A stretch of DNA of 64,000 bases from Bacillus sp. V3B (GTDB lineage: Bacteria; Bacillota; Bacilli; Bacillales; Cytobacillaceae): positions 53,856-117,855 of the forward strand of contig NZ_JAETXM010000013.1 in assembly GCF_024494465.1 (NCBI RefSeq), read 5' to 3'. Positions 56,827 through 64,000 of the stretch are shown here, piece by piece. Position 1 is the first letter of the stretch, and each line of letters opens with the position of its first letter. Below the pieces are notes generated by a model. It did no database searches, had not been told where the DNA came from, and saw only the letters and a program-made list of their open reading frames with translations. The position numbers were made by a program, and so were the translations under genes.

Positions 56827-58071
56827 TTACTTGATTTGACCTTCACCGCGAATAAAATATTTACTTGATGTTAATGCTTTCAATCCCATAGGACCACGAG
56901 CGTGTAATTTTTGAGTACTAATACCAATTTCCGCACCAAAACCAAATTCAAAGCCATCTGTGAATCTTGTAGATGCATTGTGATACACTGCCGCTGCATC
57001 TACAAAGGTTAAAAATGTTGTTGCGTGCTCTTTATCTTCTGTGATGATAGCTTCTGAGTGCTTGGTTCCGTACTCATTTATATGTGTAATGGCTTCTTCA
57101 AGGTTTGAAACCACTTTTATACCAACCGTTAACGATAAGTACTCGGTGTACCAATCCTCTTCAGTAGCTAACTTCGCAGAGGATAATGCTTGACAAACCG
57201 TTTCATCCCCAATCACTTCAACATCTTTTGCCTGTAATGCAGCTAATAGTTGCTCTCCATTTTGCTTAAACCAGTTTTCATGAATTAAAATCTTTTCAAT
57301 TGCATTGCAAACAGATGGTCGTTGTGTTTTACCATTTATAGCAACCTCGACAGCCATTTCCGGTTTAGCACTTTCATCAATATAAATATGACAGTTTCCG
57401 GCACCCGTTTCGATAACAGGTACAGTCGATTCATTGACAACTGTTTCAATGAGTTTCTTTCCACCACGTGGAATTAACACATCCAAATATTCTTTAAGAT
57501 GGAATAATTCTTTTGCTGTTTCTCTACTCGTATCCACAATTGATTGTACAGCATCTTTTGGAAGATTCGTTTTCTCAAGAGCTCGGTGAATGGATTGAGT
57601 TAATACTTGATTTGAAAATTGTGCAGATGAACTACCTCTGAGAATCATCGCATTACCTGTTTTTAGTGCTAATGTTGCGGCATCAATCGTAACGTTTGGT
57701 CTTGCTTCGTAAATCATGCCGATCACACCGATAGGTACTCTTCTGCTTTCAATTTGCAAACCATTTTCCTTTTGAATCGTTTCAAGCGTCTCACCAGTTG
57801 GATCCTCTAAATCAATTAATTGCCCAATGGCAGCTGCCATATCTTGGATACGCTTTTCATTAAGCATAATTCGATCTAAAACTGAGTCGGATAATCCTTT
57901 TTGTTTCCCATTCTGTAAGTCTTTCTCGTTTTCTATTAATATCTCTTTTTGGTCCATAATAAGCTGTTCAGCAATACGAGCTAAAGCTTCATTTTTTTCT
58001 GTTGTTGTTTTTCCAATTAACTGGAAACTTGCTTTTTTGGCTGCTTTTCCTTTTTCTACAATTTCACTCAT
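56827..58071 (-). CDS. proA: Gamma-glutamyl phosphate reductase
   Basis: 414 residues, aldehyde-dehydrogenase fold. [20 protein letters not shown] (NADPH region), the catalytic Cys in [19 protein letters not shown] and the C-terminal [14 protein letters not shown] are conserved. It reduces glutamyl-5-phosphate to the semialdehyde, step two of proline synthesis. Start after TTAGGAGGAGAATAGATA. It follows proB by 14 nt in one operon. proC is elsewhere. Confidence 0.96.
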   Translation of the reverse strand: MSEIVEKGKAAKKASFQLIGKTTTEKNEALARIAEQLIMDQKEILIENEKDLQNGKQKGLSDSVLDRIMLNEKRIQDMAAAIGQLIDLEDPTGETLETIQKENGLQIESRRVPIGVIGMIYEARPNVTIDAATLALKTGNAMILRGSSSAQFSNQVLTQSIHRALEKTNLPKDAVQSIVDTSRETAKELFHLKEYLDVLIPRGGKKLIETVVNESTVPVIETGAGNCHIYIDESAKPEMAVEVAINGKTQRPSVCNAIEKILIHENWFKQNGEQLLAALQAKDVEVIGDETVCQALSSAKLATEEDWYTEYLSLTVGIKVVSNLEEAITHINEYGTKHSEAIITEDKEHATTFLTFVDAAAVYHNASTRFTDGFEFGFGAEIGISTQKLHARGPMGLKALTSSKYFIRGEGQIK

Positions 58072-58085
58072 TATCTATTCTCCTC

Positions 58086-59192
58086 CTAATTTTGTGCTTT
58101 TACCCACTTATCACGATGGATCACTTCTACTCCTGCAACTACCATCTCTTTTTTTACTTCTTCACTTCGTTTACCCATTACTTTTCTTAATTCTTCAGCT
58201 GAATAGAGCACTTCGCCTTTTCCAATTAATCCCTTTTCTCCGAAAACCTCCACGACATCCCCTTTTTTGAAAGATCCTGTGATATCAAATACGCCTGCTG
58301 GCAGTAAGCTTCTTCCCTCAGAAGTCAATGCCAATTCAGCACCTTCATCAATATAAATTTTTCCAGATACTTGAGAATGGAGAGCAATCCACTGTTTCGG
58401 GTTGTTCACTGATGTCAGCCTGTCATCACCAATATAGGTGCCATCCCCGTTTCCATCTAGGATTTCGAGTAATTTCTGACTGCCCTTACCCTTTCCAATA
58501 AATACTTTCACCCCAAGGGATAATGCCGTTTTTGCTGCTTGTAACTTGGATTTCATCCCACCCGTCCCTACCTTTGATCCTGTGTCCCCCGCTACATCCA
58601 TAATTTCATCTGTAATATCTTTCAGATGAGTCCACTTTTTCGCTTTTGGGTTAGTTAATGGATTCGAATCATAAAGACCATTAATATCTGTTAATATGAT
58701 GAGCTGTTCAGCATGAACAAGACCACTGACAAGAGCTGAGAGCATATCATTATCACCGAAAGTTAATTCTTGAACAGAAACCGTATCATTTTCATTAATG
58801 ATCGGTAAAATTCCTCTTTCCAATAATTCTGTGATGGTCTGAAAAGCATTACGATAACGGTCCTTTTTAGAAAAATCATTTCTTGTTAGTAAAATTTGTG
58901 CAGGAATGAGATTAAACTTGCTAAACTGCTCCATATAAGATTGAACTAAGAGACTTTGACCAACAGCTGCTGCTGCCTGTTTACCTTTTAAAGTGACAGG
59001 CCTTGATGGATAACCTAAACGAGAAAATCCTGCTGCTACTGCCCCTGAAGATACTAGTAGGACTTCATGGCCTTTCTCCCTTAGCGCGGCAACTGCTTCA
59101 ATATGATCAATAAACTTTTCTTGATCAATTTCTCCTTTTGAATTCGTCAATGAACTGCTACCAATTTTTACAACAATACGTTTTTTCTCCAT
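58086..59192 (-). CDS. proB: Glutamate 5-kinase
   Basis: 368 residues. Amino acid kinase domain: [46 protein letters not shown] and [15 protein letters not shown]. The C-terminal PUA domain (about 275-360) is present. It phosphorylates glutamate and is usually inhibited by proline. Start after AGAGGGTTGAAGA. Its leader carries a proline T-box, so the operon is induced by uncharged tRNA-Pro. Confidence 0.96.
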   Translation of the reverse strand: MEKKRIVVKIGSSSLTNSKGEIDQEKFIDHIEAVAALREKGHEVLLVSSGAVAAGFSRLGYPSRPVTLKGKQAAAAVGQSLLVQSYMEQFSKFNLIPAQILLTRNDFSKKDRYRNAFQTITELLERGILPIINENDTVSVQELTFGDNDMLSALVSGLVHAEQLIILTDINGLYDSNPLTNPKAKKWTHLKDITDEIMDVAGDTGSKVGTGGMKSKLQAAKTALSLGVKVFIGKGKGSQKLLEILDGNGDGTYIGDDRLTSVNNPKQWIALHSQVSGKIYIDEGAELALTSEGRSLLPAGVFDITGSFKKGDVVEVFGEKGLIGKGEVLYSAEELRKVMGKRSEEVKKEMVVAGVEVIHRDKWVKAQN

Positions 59193-59301
59193 TCTTCAAC
59201 CCTCTACTCTTATTCATTTTAACAGATTCATTCTAAATATTCAGTTTGTAACCTTAATTATTATTCATTCTACACTATTTTCTATAAATCCATGTTAACG
59301 T

Positions 59302-59525
59302 AAAAAGGCCCTTCTCATCCTATTGTAAAGGACGAAAAGGGCTCTTATTTCCGTGGTACCACCTTCATTGGATGCCAAATAAACACACATCCCACTTAAC
59401 ATGATAACGCTTTGAAAAGCGCCTATGCTTAAACCATAGGACTCGGATGGCAGGTTCTGAGTCTTTCTTTGTGGTGAGGTCTTCCAGCTACAAACCACAC
59501 TCTCTGGCACATAAAGGATCTCATA
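59302..59525 (-). ncRNA. T-box leader (proline) of proBA
   Basis: Antiterminator T-box AAGGTGGTACCACGG (minus strand of 59351-59365), followed by the terminator GCCCTT...AAGGGC with T-tract (59302-59343). Stem I shows AGAGAGTGTGG and GCTGGAAGACC in its distal part. The specifier loop within the GACTC/GAGTC stem reads GAA-CCT-GCC, so the specifier is CCT (Pro), matching the operon. Confidence 0.93.
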
Positions 59526-59556
59526 CTAATCCATCGTTAACGTTCATTTTTTTACT

Positions 59557-59585
59557 ATTATGCACATGAAACTTATATATGTCAA
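59557..59585 (-). promoter_or_regulatory. Promoter of the proBA T-box leader
   Basis: On the minus strand TTGACA (59580-59585), 17-nt spacer, CATAAT (59557-59562). Confidence 0.75.
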
Positions 59586-59673
59586 GAATTCTGGAAGTAT
59601 CTCTTAATTAAGGTTATACTATAAAATAGAATATTCTATGGCTATTTTTAAGAACATTCCTTAAAACTCTTTA

Positions 59674-59702
59674 TTGACCAAGTAGAAAAATATTGATATT
59701 AT
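59674..59702 (+). promoter_or_regulatory. Promoter of the glycine riboswitch transcript
   Basis: TTGACC (59674-59679), 17-nt spacer, TATTAT (59697-59702). Transcription would begin near 59709, about 60 nt before the aptamer. Confidence 0.65.
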
Positions 59703-59770
59703 TTTATATTATTCTACAATACGAATAGAATGCTATGAATGCTATGAATGTTATGGATAACACTATAACA

Positions 59771-59903
59771 AGAGCAGCTTCTGGAGAGACCATTTATGTG
59801 GCGCCGAAGGATTCACAATCTCAGGTAAAAGGACAGAAGAGTAACAGAAACATCTGTTATTCTAGCGCCTTCTGAGATTGGAAAAAAAAACCAATCTCTT
59901 TTT
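59771..59903 (+). ncRNA. Glycine riboswitch, single aptamer with terminator
   Basis: P1 CTTCTG/CAGAAG encloses GGAGAGACC, GCGCCGAAGG and ATCTCAGG.AAAAGGACAG, the signature blocks of the gcvT aptamer (aptamer about 59771-59842). Only one aptamer is present; small hairpins on both sides may replace the second. The terminator GAGATTGG/CCAATCTC with TTTTT is at 59874-59903. CAATCTCAG in the aptamer (59816-59824) is exactly complementary to CTGAGATTG of the terminator arm (59872-59880). Glycine binding should therefore free the terminator arm, predicting an OFF switch. Confidence 0.88.
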
Positions 59904-59910
59904 GTTTATT

Positions 59911-60048
59911 CCAAGGCGATTCTGCTTTTATTTTATCCAGCTGCATCGCCTAGTCGCTCGAGGTCTTAAGCTCTGCTGATGAGAAGGCTCATCACCCCGT
60001 CTTAAGCTTGTCGCGGCTGACCAAGGCGATTCTGCTTTTATTTTACCC
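59911..60048. repeat. Dispersed intergenic repeat, family A, copy 2 with direct-repeat ends
   Basis: The core (59939-60020) starts CAGCTGCATCGCCTAG and holds CTCGAGGTCTTAAGCT like copy 1 at 34915. It is flanked by two identical 25-nt direct repeats beginning CCAAGGCGATTCTGC (59911-59935 and 60021-60045). A GCTGATGAGAAGGCTCATCA hairpin lies inside. Located between the riboswitch terminator and the ACT gene. Confidence 0.7.
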
Positions 60049-60070
60049 AATAATTTCTGAGGTGAGGAAA

Positions 60071-60346
60071 ATGAAACAAAGACGTGCGATTGTAAGTGTA
60101 GTTGGCAAGGACCAAGTAGGAATCATTGCAAGAGTAACAACCGTTTTGGCTGAAAACCAAGTGAACATTTTAGACATTAGTCAAACCATTCTACAAGATT
60201 TTTTCACGATGATGATGCTCGTAGATGTTACCGATCATCAAAATCTCGAATCACTACAAAAAGAATTATCCAAAATCGGCCATTCACTAGGTATGAATAT
60301 TTCACTACAGCTTGAGGAAATCTTCCAAGCTATGCACCGTGTATAA
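60071..60346 (+). CDS. ACT-domain protein (UPF0237)
   Basis: 91 residues. [21 protein letters not shown] is the first ACT strand-loop-helix with the ligand-binding Gly; a second ACT-like beta strand is at [10 protein letters not shown]. Stand-alone ACT proteins of this family often bind amino acids. The ATG at 60071 follows TGAGGTGAGGAAA; upstream in-frame codons fall in the repeat. It precedes the UPF0210 gene by 22 nt, a pairing I recall from other Firmicutes. The glycine riboswitch upstream suggests glycine is the sensed ligand or substrate. Confidence 0.88.
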   Translation: MKQRRAIVSVVGKDQVGIIARVTTVLAENQVNILDISQTILQDFFTMMMLVDVTDHQNLESLQKELSKIGHSLGMNISLQLEEIFQAMHRV

Positions 60347-60368
60347 AACAGAAGGAGGGAAATACAAA

Positions 60369-61733
60369 ATGAATATTGCTATGAATGAACTGATGGAAAC
60401 GATTCGCATGGTGCAAGTGGAAAATTTGGATATCCGTACTGTAACGATGGGAATCAGTCTTCGTGATTGTGCTGATTCTGATTTTGATAAAATGAACCAA
60501 AGTGTTTATGAGAAAATAACTTCTTATGCAAAGAATTTAAAGGAAGTAGCCGAAAAAGCAGAAAAGGAATTTGGCATCCCAATCATTAATAAACGAATAT
60601 CCATTACACCAATTTCTGAAATATTAGGAAATGCAACAAAAGAACAAGCAGTAGAATTAGCAAAAACATTAGACCGGGCAGCTGTTACACTTGGTGTTGA
60701 TTTTATAGGCGGCTTCTCCGCTCTCGTACATAAGGGCGTTTCAAAAGGGGATCAAACATTACTTGATGCTCTTCCTGAAGCATTAAGTGTCACAGAACGT
60801 GTTTGTGCTTCTGTCTCGGTTGCTACAACGAGATCCGGTATTAATATGGATGCTGTCAGACAAATGGGTGTCATTATGAAAGAAGCCGCCGAATTAACGA
60901 AGCATGAAAATGGATTAGCTTGCGCAAAACTTGTTGTGTTCTGTAACCCAGTAGAAGACAATCCATTCATGGCTGGAGCTTTTCATGGTGCTGGCGAAGG
61001 TGAAGTCGTATTGAATGTGGGTGTCAGCGGACCTGGTGTCGTATTAAACGCATTAAAGAGGTATCCTGATGCTGCTGATCTCGGTGAAGTGGCCGATATC
61101 ATTAAAAAAACAGCCTTTAAAATCACCCGTGCCGGAGAATTAATAGGACGTGTTGTAGCTGAACGACTTTCCGTTCCATTTGGAATTATGGACTTATCAC
61201 TGGCCCCGACAAATGCACAGAACGACAGTGTAGCAGAGATTCTTGAAGAAATTGGCTTAGAACGAGTTGGAACACATGGAACTATTGCAGCACTCGCTTT
61301 AATGAATGACGCTGTAAAGAAAGGTGGAGCCATGGCGAGCTCCTACGTTGGCGGTTTAAGTGGTGCCTTCATTCCTGTTAGTGAAGACAACGGCATGATT
61401 CGTGGAATTACCGACAACTCTCTCTCACTTTCAAAACTTGAAGCTATGACCTGTGTGTGTTCAGTTGGTCTCGATATGATTGCGTTGACTGGAGACGTCA
61501 CTCCTGCTACTTTATCTGCCATCATTGCTGATGAAGCAGCTATTGGCATGATTAATAAAAAAACGACTGCTGTTCGTATTATCCCTGTACCAGAGAAAAA
61601 AGAAGGAGAAATGATTGAGTTTGGCGGATTGCTTGGACGTGCTCCTGTGATGGGGGTTAACCCCTTTAGTTCCGAAAAGATGATTCGTCGAGGCGGAAGA
61701 ATTCCAGCACCGCTTCAATCATTGATTAATTAA
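60369..61733 (+). CDS. UPF0210/DUF711 family protein
   Basis: 454 residues. [23 protein letters not shown], then [29 protein letters not shown] and the C-terminal [13 protein letters not shown], all conserved in DUF711. The family has a radical-enzyme-like barrel by structure but no established reaction. The start at 60369 follows AAGGAGGGAAATACAAA. It is co-transcribed with the ACT protein. The riboswitch context suggests a role in glycine or one-carbon metabolism; this is inference. Confidence 0.88.
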   Translation: MNIAMNELMETIRMVQVENLDIRTVTMGISLRDCADSDFDKMNQSVYEKITSYAKNLKEVAEKAEKEFGIPIINKRISITPISEILGNATKEQAVELAKTLDRAAVTLGVDFIGGFSALVHKGVSKGDQTLLDALPEALSVTERVCASVSVATTRSGINMDAVRQMGVIMKEAAELTKHENGLACAKLVVFCNPVEDNPFMAGAFHGAGEGEVVLNVGVSGPGVVLNALKRYPDAADLGEVADIIKKTAFKITRAGELIGRVVAERLSVPFGIMDLSLAPTNAQNDSVAEILEEIGLERVGTHGTIAALALMNDAVKKGGAMASSYVGGLSGAFIPVSEDNGMIRGITDNSLSLSKLEAMTCVCSVGLDMIALTGDVTPATLSAIIADEAAIGMINKKTTAVRIIPVPEKKEGEMIEFGGLLGRAPVMGVNPFSSEKMIRRGGRIPAPLQSLIN

Positions 61734-61768
61734 CGACCATAAGAAGTAATTACTTATCACAAAATCCA

Positions 61769-61892
61769 AAAGGGCTCTCCCATAAGGTGTCTGACATCCA
61801 CAAAATCACATTCATCTACAATCATGTTCAACTTGATTGTACTAGATATTGTATTGTGGTGTCTGACACCTTTTCTTTTGGGATGGCCCTTT
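61769..61892. repeat. GGTGTC-type palindrome nested in a terminator stem
   Basis: Outer arms AAAGGGC (61769-61775) and GCCCTTT (61886-61892) look like an ordinary terminator stem. Inside them sits AAGGTGTCTGACA (61784-61796) paired with TGTCTGACACCTT (61860-61872), then CACAA/TTGTG, around about 60 nt of unrelated loop. The ends match the element at 23976-24027 in core sequence. It looks like an element inserted into, or having replaced the loop of, the UPF0210/tnrA terminator. Confidence 0.65.
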
Positions 61893-61929
61893 CACTACAA
61901 ATAACTTTCTTTCAAAATCATTCATTGCT

Positions 61930-62259
61930 TTATGATTCCTTTTGAACTCCAAATTGAGCGTTGATTTGTCCACGTAGCATCTGCTTACGAAGCTTTTCTG
62001 TTTCCTCCTTCTTTTTCTGTTTATTTAGTTCATGTCTAATCTCATCCGTACTCACCCCCTCCTCCCTTTTGTTTGCAATTTCCACTAAGCGTTCTACATC
62101 TGAAAAGGAATACTTTCGATTTCCTCTATTGGTTCTTTCTGGAAATATAAGCTTTCTTTCCTCATAATAGCGAATTTGTCGCTCTGATAATCCAGTTAAC
62201 TCACTCACAACACCTATTGTAATAACCTTTCTCTTTTTGTAAGAAGGATCTTGGTTCAA
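61930..62259 (-). CDS. tnrA: Nitrogen regulator TnrA (MerR family)
   Basis: 109 residues. MerR-type winged helix [26 protein letters not shown] (about 10-35), [14 protein letters not shown], and a C-terminal tail [13 protein letters not shown] that in TnrA binds feedback-inhibited glutamine synthetase. It activates or represses nitrogen genes under nitrogen limitation. GlnR is close but usually longer and sits before glnA, which is absent here. I choose a TTG start (62259) after GAGGTGAGGGCAAA; it gives the TnrA length (110). An ATG six codons earlier overlaps the site. Confidence 0.86.
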   Translation of the reverse strand: MNQDPSYKKRKVITIGVVSELTGLSERQIRYYEERKLIFPERTNRGNRKYSFSDVERLVEIANKREEGVSTDEIRHELNKQKKKEETEKLRKQMLRGQINAQFGVQKES

Positions 62260-62294
62260 TTTGCCCTCACCTCTCATTTTATCTGATTATTCAT

Positions 62295-62346
62295 ATTATA
62301 CATGACTTATTATTATTTTCATATTCTAATGTCATATCTTCTCACA
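62295..62346 (-). promoter_or_regulatory. tnrA promoter with TnrA box
   Basis: TGTCATATCTTCTCACA (62330-62346) fits the TnrA/GlnR consensus TGT-N11-ACA with one deviation in the AT core. TATAAT at 62295-62300 (minus strand) places the box about 50 bp upstream of the start, the distance used for TnrA activation. Positive autoregulation is expected, as in B. subtilis. Confidence 0.75.
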
Positions 62347-62448
62347 TAAAATTGAAAAATAGCGTTAGGTATGTTTACATAAAAAGAGATTTTTCTTTTT
62401 AAACCAACTAAAATAAGGATAATATACTTTTTGGGGGAGAAATAACAA

Positions 62449-62631
62449 ATGCCATATTTACGAGAAGCGGTAGAAAAAAAGAAATAATATTATATTCAAT
62501 CTCTAGTGGAGATGGAGATTTATAAGAATAGTGATGATAAGATGCAAACAATGACTTTCACAGAATTACAGGATATTTACCTTCAATATAAAGAAACAAT
62601 CAAAATACAGAGAGAACCTTCTACTGGATAA
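62449..62631 (+). pseudogene. FbpA-like gene with an internal stop
   Basis: MPYLREAVEKKK, then TAA at 62485-62487, then YYIQSLVEMEIYKNSDDKMQ and MTFTELQDIYLQYK in the same frame. Joined, it matches Fur-regulated basic protein FbpA (LREAVEKRK.YFI..L...GIYK....LY.LTLSELE). GAA to TAA explains the stop. GGGGGAGAAATAACAA precedes the ATG. In other frames to 62762 there is further coding-like sequence (MELVKQIVELDLLRDENLG and AGDQTNEFLRLIQNS), suggesting a second small gene or a longer original, also frameshifted. No clear Fur box seen. Confidence 0.65.
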
Positions 62632-62765
62632 CCAAGAAGCCATGGAATTGGTAAAACAAATAGTCGAACTTGACCTATTGAGGGATGAAAATTTGGGAAG
62701 TATTTTCCCAAGTAGCAGGAGATCAAACAAACGAATTTCTTAGACTGATACAGAATAGTTAATCT

Positions 62766-62802
62766 AAAAAAGGAGTGACGAAAAACGGTCTACTCCTTTT
62801 TT
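62766..62802 (+). terminator. Terminator after the fbpA-like pseudogene
   Basis: AAAAAAGGAGT/ACTCCTTTTTT stem, 15-nt loop. Confidence 0.85.
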
Positions 62803-62875
62803 ATTGAAAAATTATATTTATTTAACTATTTTTGTTATAATATTTCTATCTATATAGAAGAAACAGGTGAAACTT

Positions 62876-63979
62876 TTGACGAAAAAGAATTTTCAATACT
62901 GGGCATTACAGATTCTAATCATTGTTAGCATTATCTATGTATCAACTAAAATCTCATTTTTATTTGAGCCTATTGGTATATTTTTCTCAACTTTGTTTTT
63001 TCCAATCATTATATCTGGTTTTTTATTTTTTCTGCTAAATCCATTTATTGGCTACCTACAAAAGCTTAAATTACCTCGACTCCTTGCCATCATCGTGATT
63101 TATGTCGTAATTATTGGGTTGTTTGGGCTGATCATTGGTAACCTAATCCCAATGCTGTCAAAGCAGATAACAGCACTTGCAAACGATGTACCTACATATT
63201 ACAGACAAACCATGATCTTTTTGGATCAACTATCAGAATCAAAACAATTCAAATGGGTTATGACGCAAGAATATTTTTCGATTAACAATGTCGTAGAAGA
63301 ACTCAAAGATTATGCCGCGACTCTTCCTACGAGAATTACGGACAGTGTTTCAAGTATTGTCGGTGTCGTAGCCAATATTACAATTACAATAGTGGTTGTT
63401 CCTTTTTTATTATTCTATATGTTTAAAGATGGAGACAAATTTCCTAATCTAATTTCAAAGTTTATCCCATCTTCATACCGAAAAGAGGGGTTAAAAACAT
63501 TAAAAGAAACTGGGGAGACTCTTGCTGCCTATATTAACGGTCAGGTAACGGTCGCTTTATTTGTTGGGACACTCGCCTTTATTGGTTATTTGATTATTGA
63601 CTTGCCATATGCACTAGTAATGGCCCTGATTGTTGCTGTCACGAATATCATTCCATATGTCGGACCTTTTTTAGGTGGTGCACCTGCGGTTATTATTGCT
63701 TTATTTGATTCACCGACAAAAGTGTTCCTAGTTATTTTGGTCATTACAATCGCCCAACAATTAGAAGGAAATGTCCTTTCTCCACTTATTTTAGGGAAAA
63801 GATTGGATACACATCCGGCAACTATCATTATTATTCTCCTTGTTGCCGGAAATTTAGCGGGTATTCTCGGAATGATTCTGGCCATTCCTACTTATGCCGT
63901 ATTAAAAACGATCATCTTGAATTTTGTCCGCTTCCTGCAATTGCGAAAATCAACGATTGATACGACAGATGGGTCATGA
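62876..63979 (+). CDS. AI-2E family membrane permease (YueF/YdbI-like)
   Basis: 367 residues, about eight membrane segments: three N-terminal (about 8-30, 35-57, 68-95), an extracytoplasmic or soluble stretch (about 95-150), one near 160-180 (VVANITITIVVVPFLLFYMF) and the rest to 355. NGQVTVALFVGTLAFIGY and GAPAVIIALFDSPTK are typical of the AI-2E/PerM family. Members are Na+/H+ antiporter- or efflux-like; substrate unknown. TTG start (62876) after CAGGTGAAACTT; a GTG three codons earlier lies in that site. Confidence 0.87.
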   Translation: MTKKNFQYWALQILIIVSIIYVSTKISFLFEPIGIFFSTLFFPIIISGFLFFLLNPFIGYLQKLKLPRLLAIIVIYVVIIGLFGLIIGNLIPMLSKQITALANDVPTYYRQTMIFLDQLSESKQFKWVMTQEYFSINNVVEELKDYAATLPTRITDSVSSIVGVVANITITIVVVPFLLFYMFKDGDKFPNLISKFIPSSYRKEGLKTLKETGETLAAYINGQVTVALFVGTLAFIGYLIIDLPYALVMALIVAVTNIIPYVGPFLGGAPAVIIALFDSPTKVFLVILVITIAQQLEGNVLSPLILGKRLDTHPATIIIILLVAGNLAGILGMILAIPTYAVLKTIILNFVRFLQLRKSTIDTTDGS

Positions 63980-63984
63980 CAAAT

Positions 63985-64000
63985 AAAAAAACCCCTTCGG
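63985..64000 (+). terminator. Left half of a terminator, cut by the window edge
   Basis: AAAAAAACCCCTTCGG ends the window; a matching GGGGTTTTT arm is expected just beyond. Confidence 0.5.

Noticed and set aside
59295..59510. 71-codon minus-strand frame upstream of proB
   Set aside because: It coincides with the T-box leader, whose conserved RNA blocks explain the sequence.
59701..59760. Short GAATGCTAT-type tandem repeats as a possible CRISPR or iteron array
   Set aside because: Only about three degenerate 9-nt units without spacers, and they lie in the leader before the glycine aptamer.

Overview
The window looks like a chromosomal segment of a spore-forming, facultatively anaerobic member of the Bacillaceae. 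The DNA is AT-rich, ribosome binding sites are AGGAGG-like, TTG and GTG starts are common, and most genes have recognisable Bacillus relatives. Sporulation or germ-cell genes include a YhcN/YlaJ lipoprotein, a CwlC-type amidase, a Spo0E-type phosphatase, an Sda-like checkpoint protein and a YuzL small protein. Anaerobic growth is indicated by pflBA and Fnr-type promoter boxes. I see no rRNA, tRNA, CRISPR array, prophage or intact insertion sequence. I cannot name the species. It is not B. subtilis, because it carries pflBA, ppdK, metH and mnmH.

Layout. 1-6 kb: IclR regulator, DUF59 protein with an Fnr-like promoter, Suv3-like RNA helicase, exoA, dimeric dUTPase. 6-18 kb: quinone-reductase-like protein, ppdK with its bifunctional regulator, SRPBCC and HD-domain proteins, Mn-dependent pyrophosphatase, GNAT, cyclophilin, HemD-like protein, HAD phosphatase, branched-chain aminotransferase. 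18-26 kb: class A PBP, small zinc-ribbon proteins (YhfH and YdjO types), ABC-F protein YkpA, YuzL, nanoRNase NrnB, a membrane-anchored cupredoxin. 26-34 kb: pflB-pflA, pncB-nadE, a MifM-like arrest peptide upstream of yidC2, YhcN. 34-48 kb: Sda-like protein, odhAB, and a SAM-riboswitch-controlled metI-metC-yitJ-metH operon. 48-59 kb: mnmH, a decayed gene, comFB, acyl-CoA dehydrogenase, Spo0E, amidase, YIP1 protein, hydrolase, cupin, proBA behind a proline T-box. 59-64 kb: a single-aptamer glycine riboswitch upstream of an ACT/UPF0210 pair, tnrA with its own box, a broken fbpA-like gene, and an AI-2E family permease.

The most interesting parts are regulatory. (1) A 101-residue ORF just upstream of yidC2 ends in a sequence that aligns without gaps to the B. 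subtilis MifM arrest motif, and its last codons can pair with the yidC2 ribosome binding site. (2) The glycine aptamer carries a 9-nt segment that is perfectly complementary to the 5' arm of its terminator, which suggests an OFF switch in front of an ACT-domain/UPF0210 operon. (3) The DUF59 and cupin genes, about 55 kb apart, share a TGATGTAYATCA box centred 41.5 bp upstream of the deduced start. (4) pflB has an overlapping Fnr/Rex-like site with the same spacing. (5) Several dispersed intergenic repeat families are present in two copies each. (6) Two genes are visibly decaying. (7) The ydjO-type gene appears to start with ATT.

All family assignments come from reading the sequence and remembered family features; no database search was run.
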